NCBI RefSeq assembly: GCF_023156195.1
Contig: NZ_JAKUKA010000001.1
Span: 2,666,001-2,730,000 of the forward strand
Direction: 5' to 3'
From: Chitinophaga sedimenti
GTDB taxonomy: Bacteria; Bacteroidota; Bacteroidia; Chitinophagales; Chitinophagaceae
DNA: 64,000 bases
Shown here: positions 22,393-33,800 of the stretch, piece by piece
Position numbering within the stretch: position 1 is the stretch's first letter
How the letters are laid out: every line of letters begins with the position of its first letter
Translations under genes and position numbers: made by a program
The notes under the pieces: model-generated
What the model was told of the DNA's origin: nothing
The model's database searches: none
What the model saw: the letters and a program-made list of their open reading frames with translations, nothing else

Positions 22393-22418
22393 GTTATAAC
22401 ATCATCTATACATAAAAA

Positions 22419-22440
22419 AACCGGGGCCATAGCCCCGGTT
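22419..22440 (-). terminator. Intrinsic terminator of the phosphatase gene
   Basis: The arms aaccggggc and gccccggtt form a 9-bp stem with a 4-nt loop. On the minus strand it is followed by a run of T (plus-strand A run 22414-22420). It lies 20 nt beyond the phosphatase stop. Confidence 0.85.
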
Positions 22441-22460
22441 TCCAATTCGTATCTCAATTG

Positions 22461-24283
22461 TTACTTTCCGAGCAACTCCAATACCTTCAACGTAATTTCA
22501 TTATTCTGAATAAACCCGACAAACCATTCTGCACCGGGTCCGTAAGATAACAACGGCACCGGAAGACCGGTATGGTCCGTCGTAGTGAATGTCCCCGTTA
22601 CTTTACCCGTTTGATAACTGCCATCATACACGATCATACCACCTGTTTCGTGGTCGGAAGTAACCAACACCAGCGTTTCACCATCCGCGTCCGCGAACTG
22701 CATGGCCTTACCGATCACCTTATCAAAACTCAGGTATTCATCTATACACTGATTGATTTTATTACTATGTCCACCACCATCGATTTTGGAACCTTCCATC
22801 ATCAGGAAAAAACCTTTGCCTTTGCTTTGCGTTTTAAGGTAAGCCACGCTTTTATCAAACGCTTCTTCGATTACGCGATGGTTGTTCTCATAATTGTCCT
22901 CATCGAAGCACAACACCCGCTTGCCGGTAAACGCAGTAATGCCTTCCTGGATAGAAAAGCCTTTTTGCTGTAAAGCACTATTCAACTGGTCGTTAAACGC
23001 ACTGTGTTTGCCACCGATCAGCAGGGTTACCTGGCTGTTCAGCAGGTCATTCGAAATTTTATCTGCATCGTTACGCTCAGCCTGGTGCGCGAAAAAGGCG
23101 GAAGGCGTGGCGCCTGTTACTTTATCATTGCTCACAATGCCGCTCGGAATACCTTTCACGGCCAGTTGATCTACGATATTCAACAGTGGCTGACCTAACG
23201 TATCTACACCAATATGGCGGTTATCCGTTTTCTTACCCGTAGCCATAGCGGTGGCTCCTGCGGCAGAATCGGTGTTATAGTCATCCGCGGAAGCGGTTTT
23301 CGAGAACCCGATATGTTTAAAGTTCGTGGCGTTCAGCTGTCCCCGGTTAGCCGTAGCCGCCGCCCATAACTGCGAAAAACCGGCGCCATCGCTGATCAGG
23401 AGGATTACGTTCTTTGGCTTTTTGCCGGCAACATCGGTTTTATAAGTAGGCCTGTATGGCGTGTGTGCGACAGGTGCGGTATAGGTATTATCCGGCAGGC
23501 TATTAAGGAACAATGCCATTTCACCGGGCTTGTCGGTATTCAGGAAGTCGATGTTCAACTTCATGCTCGCCAGCCAGGCCGTACGCGTATCGGGCACACC
23601 CCAGAAACGAACGGGCTTGCCGGCAGTATGTACAGAATCAACAAAACGTTTCACTTTAGCTTTTTCCGCCTCTACCAATCGACCTAAACCGTTCCATTTG
23701 GTAAAGTCGGAAAATGGTGTACTCACGAAAGCGATACGTTTCAGTTGATCGGGCGTATAATTCACGCCGGGCCTGCCATCGAAAAAGAAGATCGGATCGT
23801 AGTTACCGTAACGCGCCGGATCGGGCATATCGCCACTGATAACAAGTCGCACCGCATTCGGATTTCTTTCCGTATCAAAGTACTGGCGGATCGGTTGCAG
23901 TTTCCTTTCCAGCACCTTCAGGGCGGTATCGCCATTATTTTTCAGGTCGATCATGAATTGCAGCCTGTCGCCGTTGCTGTATGGCTTTCCGCCGTTCAGG
24001 CGCAGTTCGCGCAGTAAAGGTTCGATGTACAGCGATTCGATGGTGCGGAGCGGGGAGATTTCCTTTTGCGTATGTGCAACGAGCAGCTGATCGCCGCGTA
24101 GAAACACATCTATCTCAATAGAAAAAAATGATTCGCGTGGGCGAGGTAGAAAGGCTGTGGTTGCAGGTAGTCGTTGTGTGAATGCGCATTGGTATTCACC
24201 TTATACTGCTGTGCATCGGCACTACTATAAGCGCCTGCCAGCAGCATCGACGCCATCAGCATTTTGTTGAGTCCTGGATTCAT
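22461..24283 (-). CDS. Phosphodiesterase-like domain fused to alkaline phosphatase (frame break)
   Basis: After a signal peptide (MLMASMLLAGAYSSADAQ) comes a PI-PLC/GDPD-like TIM-barrel domain: NAHSHNDY, then SIEIDVFLRGDQLLVAHT, about residues 30-260. A PhoA-type alkaline phosphatase domain follows. It begins KNVILLISDGAGFSQ and carries the nucleophile region DSAAGATAMATG, a metal-binding GSKIDGGGHSN and TSDHETGG. The frame breaks in the seven-T run (plus-strand A run 24122-24128); one more T joins the halves. A GTG at 24298 could add five residues; the ATG at 24283 fits better before the signal peptide. The natural reading is a periplasmic enzyme that opens phosphodiesters and then removes phosphate. 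Substrate and coupling are inferred. Confidence 0.85.
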
Positions 24284-24627
24284 CTGATCAAATTTCACAT
24301 GGTTTTGAAACTATAAAGATATAGCGTAGATGGCTCCGGAATATTTAGTTTAGGTTAAGATTTACTACGCCTGGCCGCCCCGGGGTCGAGATAATTTAAA
24401 ACCAGGAATAGGTTTGCAGTTAACAATTTTCTGAATTACACCGCTTGGGGCAACACTTTCAAATGAAAAACTTGCATACGCTGGGGCGGTTGTATACTCA
24501 TATCAGTTAAGATACATTCAATGGATTTTATAAAACTTCACTTATTAAACGATAACTATAAAAACCGGGCAAAACAGGTGAGCTATTATTCAAAATTTAC
24601 TACCTTAACCCTATAATCCGCCAATTT
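24284..24627. other. Divergent intergenic region, no gene seen
   Basis: This 344-bp gap separates the minus-strand phosphatase gene from the plus-strand serine hydrolase gene and must hold both promoters. I see no full TTTG-N19-TAnnTTTG match. A TATCTTTA on the minus strand near 24310-24325 is a weak -7 candidate for the phosphatase. No Pho-box-like repeat was recognised. Confidence 0.4.
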
Positions 24628-25824
24628 ATGCGCTTACCCCTCCTCCTGCTTTGCATCGGCCTGCAAACCCATGCACAAACCATTAAACGGATCGATGGCT
24701 CCCACATCTCCACCGCCGCATTATCGCAACAGATCAAACACCTGATGGACACCGCACACGTGCAGGGAATGGGCCTCACCATCTTCAACAATAACAGTGT
24801 GGTATTCAAGCAAACTTTCGGCTATAAACAATTTGACACCAGGGCGCCACTGACAGCCACCACCAATATTTACGGCGCATCGCTCAGCAAAGCGGTGTTC
24901 GCGGTCATGGTCATGAAACTTGTACAACAGGGCCGCCTCGAACTCGATAAGCCCCTGCAATCTTACCTGGACAAACCGATTTATGAATATCCCACCCGCA
25001 CCAAGTGGCAGGATCATTACGAACATTTTAAAAACGACACGTTATACCGCCTCATCACCGCGCGCATGTGCCTGTCGCACACAAGCGGATTGCCCAACTG
25101 GCGGTGGGACATGCCCGATCAGCAGCCGCGCATCCGCTTCCAGCCGGGTTCACGCTATGGTTACTCCGGTGAGGGCATGGTGTACTTACAAACAGTACTG
25201 GAACGCATAACCGGCAAATCGCTGCAACAGCTGGCGGAAGAGCTGGTTTTTCAACCGCTGGGCATGAAAAACTCTGCTTATCAATGGCTGCCAGCCTACG
25301 AAAACGACTATGCCTTCGGCCATCAACCAGATGGAAAGCTGTATGAGAAAGATAAAGACAACGAACCCCGCGCCCCCAGCACGCTGGAAACCACGCTCGA
25401 TGATCTGACGCTGTTTGTACAAGCTGTATTGCAGCAAAAAATACTGAATACGGCCAGCACCAAAGAAATGTTCCGGCCCCAGATCCCGTTGCGCAGCCAG
25501 TTCCAGTTTGGGCCGGACGCATGGAAAGATACCACCGGGCACTATCATGAAACGCTTCAGTTAAGCTACGGTTTGGGCTGGGGGTTATTGAAAACGCCTT
25601 ATGGCTGGGGTGCGTTCAAAGAAGGCCATGGCGATGGGTTTCAGCATTACTGTATTATTTTCCCGGTAAAGAAAATGGGCATCTTGATCATGACCAACAG
25701 CGATAATGGCGAAAGTATATACAAAGCATTGCTGGAAACCGCCATCGGTGATAAGTATACACCCCGGCAATGGCACCGTTATATACCTTATAATTTACAT
25801 GCCGGCCCAGAGATAACAAAATAA
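24628..25824 (+). CDS. Serine hydrolase of the beta-lactamase/penicillin-binding-protein class C superfamily
   Basis: An intact 398-residue protein with a short signal peptide (MRLPLLLLCIGLQTHAQ). The SxxK nucleophile motif is seen as GASLSK near residues 83-88. The tyrosine motif is YSG near residue 178, and the third motif is HGDG near residue 339 in place of KTG. This set is typical of the broad class C-like/esterase/D-aminopeptidase group (Pfam Beta-lactamase), so true beta-lactamase activity should not be assumed. Conserved context includes LSHTSGLPNW and ERITGKSLQQLAEELVFQPLGMKNS. It stands alone between the phosphatase gene and PEP carboxylase. Confidence 0.85.
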   Translation: MRLPLLLLCIGLQTHAQTIKRIDGSHISTAALSQQIKHLMDTAHVQGMGLTIFNNNSVVFKQTFGYKQFDTRAPLTATTNIYGASLSKAVFAVMVMKLVQQGRLELDKPLQSYLDKPIYEYPTRTKWQDHYEHFKNDTLYRLITARMCLSHTSGLPNWRWDMPDQQPRIRFQPGSRYGYSGEGMVYLQTVLERITGKSLQQLAEELVFQPLGMKNSAYQWLPAYENDYAFGHQPDGKLYEKDKDNEPRAPSTLETTLDDLTLFVQAVLQQKILNTASTKEMFRPQIPLRSQFQFGPDAWKDTTGHYHETLQLSYGLGWGLLKTPYGWGAFKEGHGDGFQHYCIIFPVKKMGILIMTNSDNGESIYKALLETAIGDKYTPRQWHRYIPYNLHAGPEITK

Positions 25825-25988
25825 AAACATGTGTCATTTTCGAGCAGCCTCCCATTTCCGCTTGACAAATAGTAACCAAACCTGCACATTTTTTCGAAAA
25901 CAACTAAAAATGAAACGGCCGAACCCGCCATCCACCTAATAAATAACACCTTAAATTAAACAAAATGTAACTTTTCGAATATCTTTTA

Positions 25989-25996
25989 TAGTTTTG
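25989..25996 (+). promoter_or_regulatory. Candidate -7 box of the PEP carboxylase promoter
   Basis: TAGTTTTG matches the Bacteroidota -7 consensus TAnnTTTG at every fixed position. It lies 15 nt before the ppc ATG, which implies a very short leader. No clear TTTG -33 box was found at the usual distance. Confidence 0.4.
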
Positions 25997-26011
25997 TTTA
26001 AAATTTAGAGG

Positions 26012-28606
26012 ATGTTAGTAAACCAGTCTGGCAGTCAGCAGGAAGTGTACAAACGCGAGGTCATCACCCGATTTGAGCTGTACAATAGTTTATTTCTGAC
26101 GCTTCCCTTTTACCAGGTGAAGGATACGGGGATTCTGCTTCCCTTTTTCACATCGCATTGTGAAAAGGGCGTGGCGCAACTTAAATCGCCGGACGAGATC
26201 ATCTCCTCTTTCTTTAAGGAACGTGTACCCGAGATCGATGAGCAGGAGCAGATCAACCGCCTGTTCCGCTTTATTCAATATATAGAAAGACAGGTGGTAC
26301 TTTTCGATGCGATAGAAGATTCGTCCTTCAGCAAATTGAAACGCACCACCGGGAGCGGCACCCTCCAGGGCCTGCTACAGCAGCTTTCCGAAGAAGAAGG
26401 CCTTCGCGACGCCGTGCGTGAAAAGTTGCAGAACTTTTCGCTCCGCCTCGTGCTCACCGCCCACCCTACCCAGTTTTACCCAGGCACCGTACTCACGATT
26501 ATCACCGATCTGATCGAGGCGCTGCGGTCGAACGACATTAACGCCATTCATCTTTTACTGCAACAACTGGGCAAAACGCCCTTCTTTAATAAAAAATCGC
26601 CTACGCCGGTAGACGAAGCCGTGAGCCTCATCTGGTTCCTCGAGCATGTATTCTACCAGGCGCATTTCGAAATCCAGTTTAAGCTGAACGAGGTATTCGG
26701 CCTGCAGGGCGATGCCGCCAAACTGCTGGAAATGGGCTTCTGGCCCGGCGGCGACCGGGATGGTAACCCGAACGTGGTGACCAGCAGCACCCGCAAGGTA
26801 GCGTCCACCCTCCGTCAGACCATCTTCCGCTGTTATTACCGCGACTACCGTAACCTCAAACGCCGCATTACTTTCCGTGGCGTGGAAGAACCGATGGAGA
26901 AACTCGGGCATATCATGTACGATAACGCCTTTAACCCGGACGCCGCGCCCGAAAACCTGGCCGACACTATGAGCAGCCTGCTCGCGGAAATCCGCGAAAT
27001 CGTGGTACGCGACCACCACAGCCTGTTCGTGACGCTGGTCGACGAGCTCGCACTCAAGATCCAGCTCTTCGGCTGTTACTTCGCGCGCCTCGATATTCGC
27101 CAGGACAGCCGCGTACTCCGCAAAGTGTTCCGGTACGGACTTACAGAGGCCGGCCTGGGCAAAGGTTTAAATGCAGACGCTTACGAAGCACTGGCGGAAG
27201 CTGACAAACTGCAGCAAATTCCGTTCGACGAAGCCGACTACCCTTGCCAGGAAACGCCCGATGAAGGCACAGATCCCGGCATAAACGATACCCTCTGCAC
27301 CATCCGCCTCATTAAGCAGATACAGGCGCAGAACGGCGAAAACGCCAGCCACCGCTTTATCATCAGTAACTGCCAGCAGGCGTCGGATATCCTGCAGCTC
27401 ATGAACCTGTTTTTGTGGAGCGGCTGGACTAAAGAAGACCTGACCATCGACTTCTTACCGTTGTTCGAAACGATCAACGACCTGAAAATGGCAGCCGGCG
27501 TAATGGAACAGCTGTACACCCACCCTGTGTACAAAGCCCACCTGGCGCGCCGTGGCAATAAGCAGATGATCATGCTCGGCTTTTCGGACAGCACGAAAGA
27601 CGGAGGTTACCTGCGCGCCAACTGGTCTATTTACCAGGCAAAAGCCGAACTCACGGCCATTACACGCAAATACGACATCGATCTTACCTTCTTCGATGGT
27701 CGTGGTGGCCCCCCTCACGCGGCGGCGGTAAAACACACCGCTTTTACGCGGCCATGGGCAAGGAAATCGCGAACGATCATATACAACTGACCATCCAGGG
27801 ACAAACCGTAAGCTCCCTGTACGGTTCTGTAGAAACGGCTAAATTCAATATCGAGCAGTTGGTGAACGCCGGCGTAAGCGCGGTGTTGCACCCGGGACTG
27901 CAGGACCAGCTGGGCGTCAAGGAAAAACAACTGATCAGCGACATGGCGGAATTTAGCTTTACGAAATTCGTAGCGCTGCGCGAACATCCGATGTTCACGA
28001 AGTACCTCGAAGATCTGAGCCCGCTGAAACTCCTGTCTAACATCAACATCAGCAGCCGTCCGACCAAACGTAACGCCGGTGCGCCATTGAAACTGGAAGA
28101 CCTCCGCGCGATCAGCTTTGTAACGGCCTGGAGCCAGCTCAAACAAAGCGTACCTGCCTTTTACGGTGTAGGCGGAGCGTTACAAGATGTACGTGATAAG
28201 GGCAACTGGGAGTCTGTACGTTCCCTGTACAAAACCTCCGGCTTCTTCAAAACCATGATCGACAACTGTATCATGTCTGTTACAAAATCCGACTTCCGGA
28301 TAACAGCGCATTTGCAGCACGATGAAACGTTTGGCGAATTCTGGATGCTGCTGAAAAAAGAATACGATCTCACGGTAAAAATGCTGCAGGAGCTCATCGG
28401 TTGCCAGGAACTGATGGCGGAGTATCCCGTAGACCGTGCTTCCATCGGCATCCGCGAGCGCATCATGTTACCGCTGGTAGTGTTGCAGCACTATGCATTG
28501 AAGAAAAAGCCAAAGAGCACACCGATGAAACTTTACAAAACGCGTATAAAAACTGGTGATCCGCACCGTTTACGGTATTGTAAACGCGGGCAGGAACCTG
28601 GTGTAA
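26012..28606 (+). CDS. ppc: Phosphoenolpyruvate carboxylase (three frame breaks)
   Basis: This enzyme makes oxaloacetate from PEP and bicarbonate, replenishing the citric acid cycle. The catalytic landmarks are present: TAHPTQ near residue 148, GGDRDGNP near residue 245, GFSDSTKDGGY, and the glycine loop. Three single-base losses break the frame: C run 27709-27714 (repair gives GRGGPPSRGGGKTHRF), A run 28504-28508, and GG 28555-28556. After repair the end reads NWVIRTVYGIVNAGRNLV with a stop at 28604-28606, giving about 866 residues, normal for the family. It is a single-gene unit with its own terminator. The canonical Glu of TAHPTE is Gln here. Confidence 0.93.
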
Positions 28607-28629
28607 CATACGCCTGCAAATAACGTAAG

Positions 28630-28663
28630 GGGCTGCATCTTTCATCAGATGCGGCCCTTTTTT
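28630..28663 (+). terminator. Intrinsic terminator of ppc
   Basis: An 11-bp stem (gggctgcatct / agatgcggccc, one G-U pair) with a 6-nt loop is followed by six T. An ATG at 28649 inside it opens a frame into the next gene but is not a plausible start. Confidence 0.85.
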
Positions 28664-28686
28664 GTCAACAGAACTACAACATGCCC

Positions 28687-28715
28687 TTGTGAAAACAGGA
28701 TTTTACCTATTTTTA
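28687..28715 (+). promoter_or_regulatory. Candidate promoter of the sigma factor gene
   Basis: TTG at 28687-28689 and TATTTTTA at 28708-28715 (seven of eight positions of TAnnTTTG) are 18 bp apart. They lie about 40 nt before the proposed TTG start at 28757. Confidence 0.4.
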
Positions 28716-28756
28716 TACCCGGATGCACCTGCGGAAAGTGCCGTACTAAATCGAGT

Positions 28757-29343
28757 TTGCCAGCCATCACCACATACGACGAACAGGAACTGCTGACCCG
28801 CATTGCGGAGCGGGATGCCGGTGTATATCCGTATCTGCACGATACGTTTTACAATGCGCTTGTCTATTTTTCTTTTAGTATGATACAAGACCAGCAACAG
28901 GCCGAGGATATCGCGATCGACTCGCTGGTAAAGCTCTGGCAGTCGCCGGCCCGCTTTGAATCTGCCGGCAAACTGCGTGGCTACTTGTTTACCCTGGCCC
29001 GTAACGCCAGCCTGAACCACCTCAAACACCTAAAAGTGCGCGAACGCAGCGAGCAGGCACTCTCCGACCCCGAAGCCATGATAGACGCCCGTTTGGAAAG
29101 CTTGCTCGTGGAATCGGACCTGCTGCGCCTCATCTACCAGGAAATTGCCCGCCTTCCCGAATCTTACCGCCGGTGGTGGAGTTATTGTACCTGCAGGACC
29201 TGAGCTCTGCCGAGGCCGCCGAACAACTGGGCATCAGCATGGAAAATCTCCGGCAACGCAAAGGCAGGGCTATCAAAGAGTTAAAAGCAGAACTCATCCG
29301 CAAGGGCCTTAGCGAAAAGCTGTTTTCTCTCTTCTTTTTCTAA
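28757..29343 (+). CDS. ECF-type RNA polymerase sigma factor (frame break)
   Basis: Region 2 is seen as YFSFSMIQDQQQAEDIAIDSLVKLW and GYLFTLARNASLNHLK. Region 4 follows the frame change as LPESYRRVVELLYLQDLSSAEAAEQLGISMENLRQRKGRAIKEL. One more G at 29172-29173 joins them; the gene then ends at 29343 with about 195 residues. The proposed start is the TTG at 28757 because the only upstream in-frame ATG (28649) lies in the ppc terminator; the true start could differ if another base is missing. It heads a long sigma/FecR/SusC/SusD operon and should be its own switch. Confidence 0.84.
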
Positions 29344-29411
29344 ATAGCTATTTTTTTTGAAAAAAGTGTCACGTTCCCCTGTCCTCGGTTGTTCTACTTG
29401 AAACAACCCAA

Positions 29412-30620
29412 ATGCCACAGGAGGATTTTTCCCGTATCGATATTATTGCTCCCTTATTACACCGGCAGTTCATCGGCGAAACGCTGACGGCGGCCGAACA
29501 GCAATTGCTCGACCAGTGGACAAACGCCTCCGAACATAACCAGTCGCTCGCAAAGCGATTGCAATCGCCCGAAGCAGTGCAGCAGATGCTCACTACCTGG
29601 CAGGCTATTGACCAGCACCGCGAAATCAATAAGCAGAAGGTCTTAGCCCGCATTGCAGCCCTATCCGAAGAAACAGATAACGTACGTCCCTTATCAATAT
29701 GGCGCCGTAAAACGCTGCGTTACGCGGCCGCAGCAGCTATTGTACTGTCGGCCGGATGGTATATCTGGTCTGCACAGCACCCAACACCCAAGCCTCCCCT
29801 GGTGCTGCACGAAATCATTGCTCCCGGCCGCGAAGGTGCGGTGCTTACCCTGGCCGATGGTTCTACCATGGTGCTCGACAGTGTGGCAAATGGCATATTA
29901 ACCACGCAGGGCGGCGCACAGGTAATGTTGCAGAATGGGCAGCTGGCTTACAATACAACCGGCAATAACGAAAGCATCACCTACAATACCATCGCCACGC
30001 CAAAGGGCCGCCAGTTTAAACTGCTACTGCCCGATGGCAGCAAGGTTTGGCTCAATGCCGCCAGCAGCGTAACGTTCCCGACGACATTCACGGGAAAAGA
30101 GCGCCGGGTAAAGCTGGAAGGCGAGGCCTATTTCGAGATCGCGCAGCATGCGCAGCAGCCGTTTATAGTAAACATCGGCGAAACGGCAGAAGTAGAAGTG
30201 CTAGGCACCAGCTTCAATATCAACTCTTATAAAAACGAGGCATCCATTAAGGCAACCCTTTTGCAGGGCGCTATCAGACTATATGCATATCAACAGTCGG
30301 CCGTATTAAAACCAGGACAACAGGCCGAACTGACAACATCCAAAGCGCAACTCTCCCTCATCCAACACCCCGACTTAGACAAAGTAATTGCCTGGAAAAA
30401 TGGCCTGTTCAATTTCGACGGCGCCAGTCTTGAAGAAGTAATGCGCGAACTGGAGCGCTGGTACGACATTGATGTAACGTACATGAACGGGGTACCTGCC
30501 GCGCGTTTCGGTGGAGAAATCAATAAGCAGAACAGTTTACAGGAGGTATTACAGATCCTGCAGGGATCAAACGTACATTTCCGGCTGGAAGAAGGCCGCA
30601 GGCTGGTCGTAATGCCATAA
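29412..30620 (+). CDS. FecR-family anti-sigma factor
   Basis: An intact 402-residue protein. A cytoplasmic helical region (about residues 1-95) is followed by one membrane helix (about 104-118, LRYAAAAAIVLSAGWYIW). The periplasmic FecR domain carries GRQFKLLLPDGSKVWLNAASS and GEAYFEIA, and the C-terminal DUF4974 region has [30 protein letters not shown]. It ends with [14 protein letters not shown], nearly the same as the FecR at 53225, so the two loci are paralogous. It starts 68 nt after the sigma gene and should transmit the signal from the STN domain of the next-encoded SusC to the sigma factor. Confidence 0.92.
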   Translation: MPQEDFSRIDIIAPLLHRQFIGETLTAAEQQLLDQWTNASEHNQSLAKRLQSPEAVQQMLTTWQAIDQHREINKQKVLARIAALSEETDNVRPLSIWRRKTLRYAAAAAIVLSAGWYIWSAQHPTPKPPLVLHEIIAPGREGAVLTLADGSTMVLDSVANGILTTQGGAQVMLQNGQLAYNTTGNNESITYNTIATPKGRQFKLLLPDGSKVWLNAASSVTFPTTFTGKERRVKLEGEAYFEIAQHAQQPFIVNIGETAEVEVLGTSFNINSYKNEASIKATLLQGAIRLYAYQQSAVLKPGQQAELTTSKAQLSLIQHPDLDKVIAWKNGLFNFDGASLEEVMRELERWYDIDVTYMNGVPAARFGGEINKQNSLQEVLQILQGSNVHFRLEEGRRLVVMP

Positions 30621-30701
30621 TCAACCAATGCCAATTTAAATCGTATACAATAAACAGCTTTACATGGAAACGTAACAACTACCGGGAAGCTCAAAAAAGA
30701 A

Positions 30702-30728
30702 GCCGGAAGCGCTTGCAACACTCCCGGC
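30702..30728 (+). promoter_or_regulatory. Stem-loop in the fecR-susC gap, shared with 54464-54490
   Basis: The sequence gccggaag ... ctcccggc folds into a stem with two A-C mismatches and a loop containing TTGCAA. A closely similar element lies at the same place in the locus at 53225-58110. There is no T run, so it is not a classical terminator; an attenuator, processing or leader element is more likely. Confidence 0.55.
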
Positions 30729-30807
30729 GGATGGCAGGGCCGAACCCGTAAACAATTTTTCGTTCGAGAATAACCGCTTATTTATCAACCCAAACCAGAC
30801 GTAAGTT

Positions 30808-33800
30808 ATGGATTTTACAGCTTATCCCAAGCCGTGCGTGACTGCCATGCCTTTGCGGCAGCACACGGCGGGGAGCCTATCAACCAAATCGCTGTCCGCG
30901 GTGGCCATATGCAATAGACGCCGCCATCGCCGCCATGCAGCATCAATTGTTCTTGCAATGAAACTGACAATTGTTCTTTTAATCGCCGCACTTATGCAGG
31001 TGCAGGCAGCTGTGGTCGCGCAAACAGTTTCTCTATCGGGAAATAACATGCCAGTGAAAAAGATTTTCCAGACCATTAAACAGCAAACCGGGTACGTTAC
31101 TTTCTACAACCAGGAAATGCTGGCCGATGCCCGCCGCGTTACACTCGACGCACGCGGTGTATCGCTGAACGAAGTACTGGAACTGATTTCGAAAGACCAG
31201 CCTTTCAAATTCGAGATCAAGGAAAACACAAAAACGATCGTGCTCTCACCACGACCAGCCGGCACGCCGCGCGTCGATGTGAACAGTGCTGTATTCAAAG
31301 CCATTAATGGCCGCGTGGTCGACAGTACCGACGGTGCTCCCATGCCCGGCGCTTCTGTACGCGTGCAGGGAAAATCGACCAGCGTATCCACCGATGCACA
31401 GGGCCAGTTCCAGATCGATGCGGAGCCTGGCGACGTGCTTGCCATTACGTACGTGGGCTATCGCCCGGTGTACCATACCGTACGCGATAACAAACGCGCC
31501 ATTACCATCACGATGGCCCCGGCCATATCGACCGTTGGCAATGTGGTGGTAACGGGCATCTTCAACAAATCGAAGGAGAGTTATACCGGCGCCGCCAAAG
31601 TGATTACGGCCAAAGAGCTGCAACGCTTCCAGGGTCGTAATATCTTTGTGACCATCGGCAACATCGACCCTTCGTTTTATATCATGCCGAACAACCTGGC
31701 CGGTGCGGACCCTAACCAGGTACCTGACATACAGCTGCGCGGTACCAGAAACCTGCCCAACATCGATCAGCTGCAGGACAATACATCCGCTGCCCTCAAC
31801 ACACCACTCATTATCCTGGATGGTTTTCCGACCACCATGCAAAGGATGATGGACCTGAACAACAGCGAAATCGAATCGATCACATTATTAAAAGATGGCT
31901 CTGCCACTGCATTATACGGCTCACGCGGTGCGAACGGGGTAGTTGTTATTACCACCAAAGCACCGGCTGGCGGCAAACTGCGCCTCAACTACCACGGCGG
32001 TCTTAACCTGAGCATGCCCGACCTGAGCAGCTACGAATTGTTGAACGCCCGCGACAAACTTGAACTGGAGCGTCTTTCCGGCTATTACGCCAGCAGCACC
32101 AAAGAAGCAGCCGCCAACATCGGCCTGCAACAATATTATAACCAGATAAAAGAAGCAGTAGAAAGCGGCGTTAATACCGACTGGATGGCGAAACCTTTAC
32201 GCACCCAGGTAGACCAGAACCACGCCCTGCGTCTCGAAGGCGGCGAAAACGCTTTCCGTTACGCGCTGGAAGGTCAGTACAACCGTATCAACGGTGTGAT
32301 GAAAGGCTCTAAACGCGAAACGCTGAATGCCACCATGGACATCGCTTACCGCATGAGTAAACTGAACTTCCGCAACGTGCTGATGATCGGTAACATGAAA
32401 GGTCATCAGTCGCCCTGGGGTTCTTTTTCCGACTATGTGAAATTAAATCCTTACTGGACGCCTTACGACAGGAACGGCAACATCGTAAAAACTTTTCGCC
32501 GTATAACTGGGATTACTGGTCGCAAACCAGTAAGTATGGCAACTCACCCTATCCGAACCCTATGTTCGACGCTACGCTCAACACCTTTGACCGTACCGCT
32601 TACAATTCGATCAACAATAACTTCCAGATAGAATGGACGCCGGTTAGCGGCCTGATGCTGCGCGGCGGCCTGGGTATCATGACGCAGAACAATACTGCAG
32701 ATATCTTTAAGCCAGCCTCCCACTCTACTTTTGCGGGATACAGCTCGGCAGATATCATGCGGAAAGGCACCTACGAATATGCGAGCGGTGCACAATCCAG
32801 CTACACTGCCAACCTCACCGCCAACTACTTCAAAAAGGTGGCACAACATGCTATCACCCTGGGCGCATCCATCGACCTGAATGAAGACAAAGGCCAGGAG
32901 TACCGGTTTAAAGCAGAAGGTTTCCCGGATGAAAGCATCGACTTCCTCGGCATGGCATTACAATATGTGCCCAGCGGCAAACCGGAAGGCAGGGAAGCCA
33001 CTACGCGCAGAGTAGGTGTGGTAGCCAATGCCAACTACATTTACGATGAACGTTACTTCGCCGACTTTGCTTACCGCCTTGATGGTGCTTCGCAGTTTGG
33101 CCTGAACAAAAGGTTTGCACCCTTCTGGGCTACCGGCGTGGGTTGGAACATGCACTACGAATCGTTCATGAAACCGATCCAGCATGTGATCAATCGCCTG
33201 AAAGTACGCGCTTCTTATGGTGTGACGGGCAACCAGGCGTTCTCCGCTTACCAGGCGCTGGCCACTTACTCCTACATTGTAAATGATCACTATAAAAACT
33301 GGCTGGGCGCCACGCAAACCACGCTGGGCAATCCCACCCTGCAATGGCAGAAAACAGGTAAATACAACCTGGGCGCGGAAACGGAGTGGCTGAATGGCAG
33401 GATCATTTTACAGGCGGATATCTACCGCGAGAAAACCTCTAACCTGCTGTCGTCGCTGGAACTGCCTTACGCCAACGGATTCTCCAGTTATGTAGAAAAC
33501 ATCGGCAAACTGGACCAGCATGGCTGGGAGATGATGGCGAGCGTGATGATCATCCGCAACAACCAGAAACGTATTAACTGGTCGGTGACGGGCAACATTG
33601 CTTACAATGAAGACAAAATCGTACAGCTCTCGCAGGCCATGAAAGCGGCGAACGACAAACTCGCACTGCTCACGAACGGTAACTCGCCGAACCGGATCAT
33701 CCGCGAAGGCGCCTCTCAGAATACGATTTACGCCGTGCGTTCGCTGGGCATTGACCCCAGCACGGGTAAAGAACTGTTTCCGGATAAAAACGGTGAGGTA

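Noticed and set aside
24628..25824. Calling this a class C antibiotic-resistance beta-lactamase
   Set aside because: The third motif is HGDG in place of KTG; this fits the broad serine hydrolase/esterase group rather than AmpC.
28649..28756. ATG at 28649 as the sigma factor start
   Set aside because: It lies inside the ppc terminator stem, and the added residues do not resemble sigma factors.
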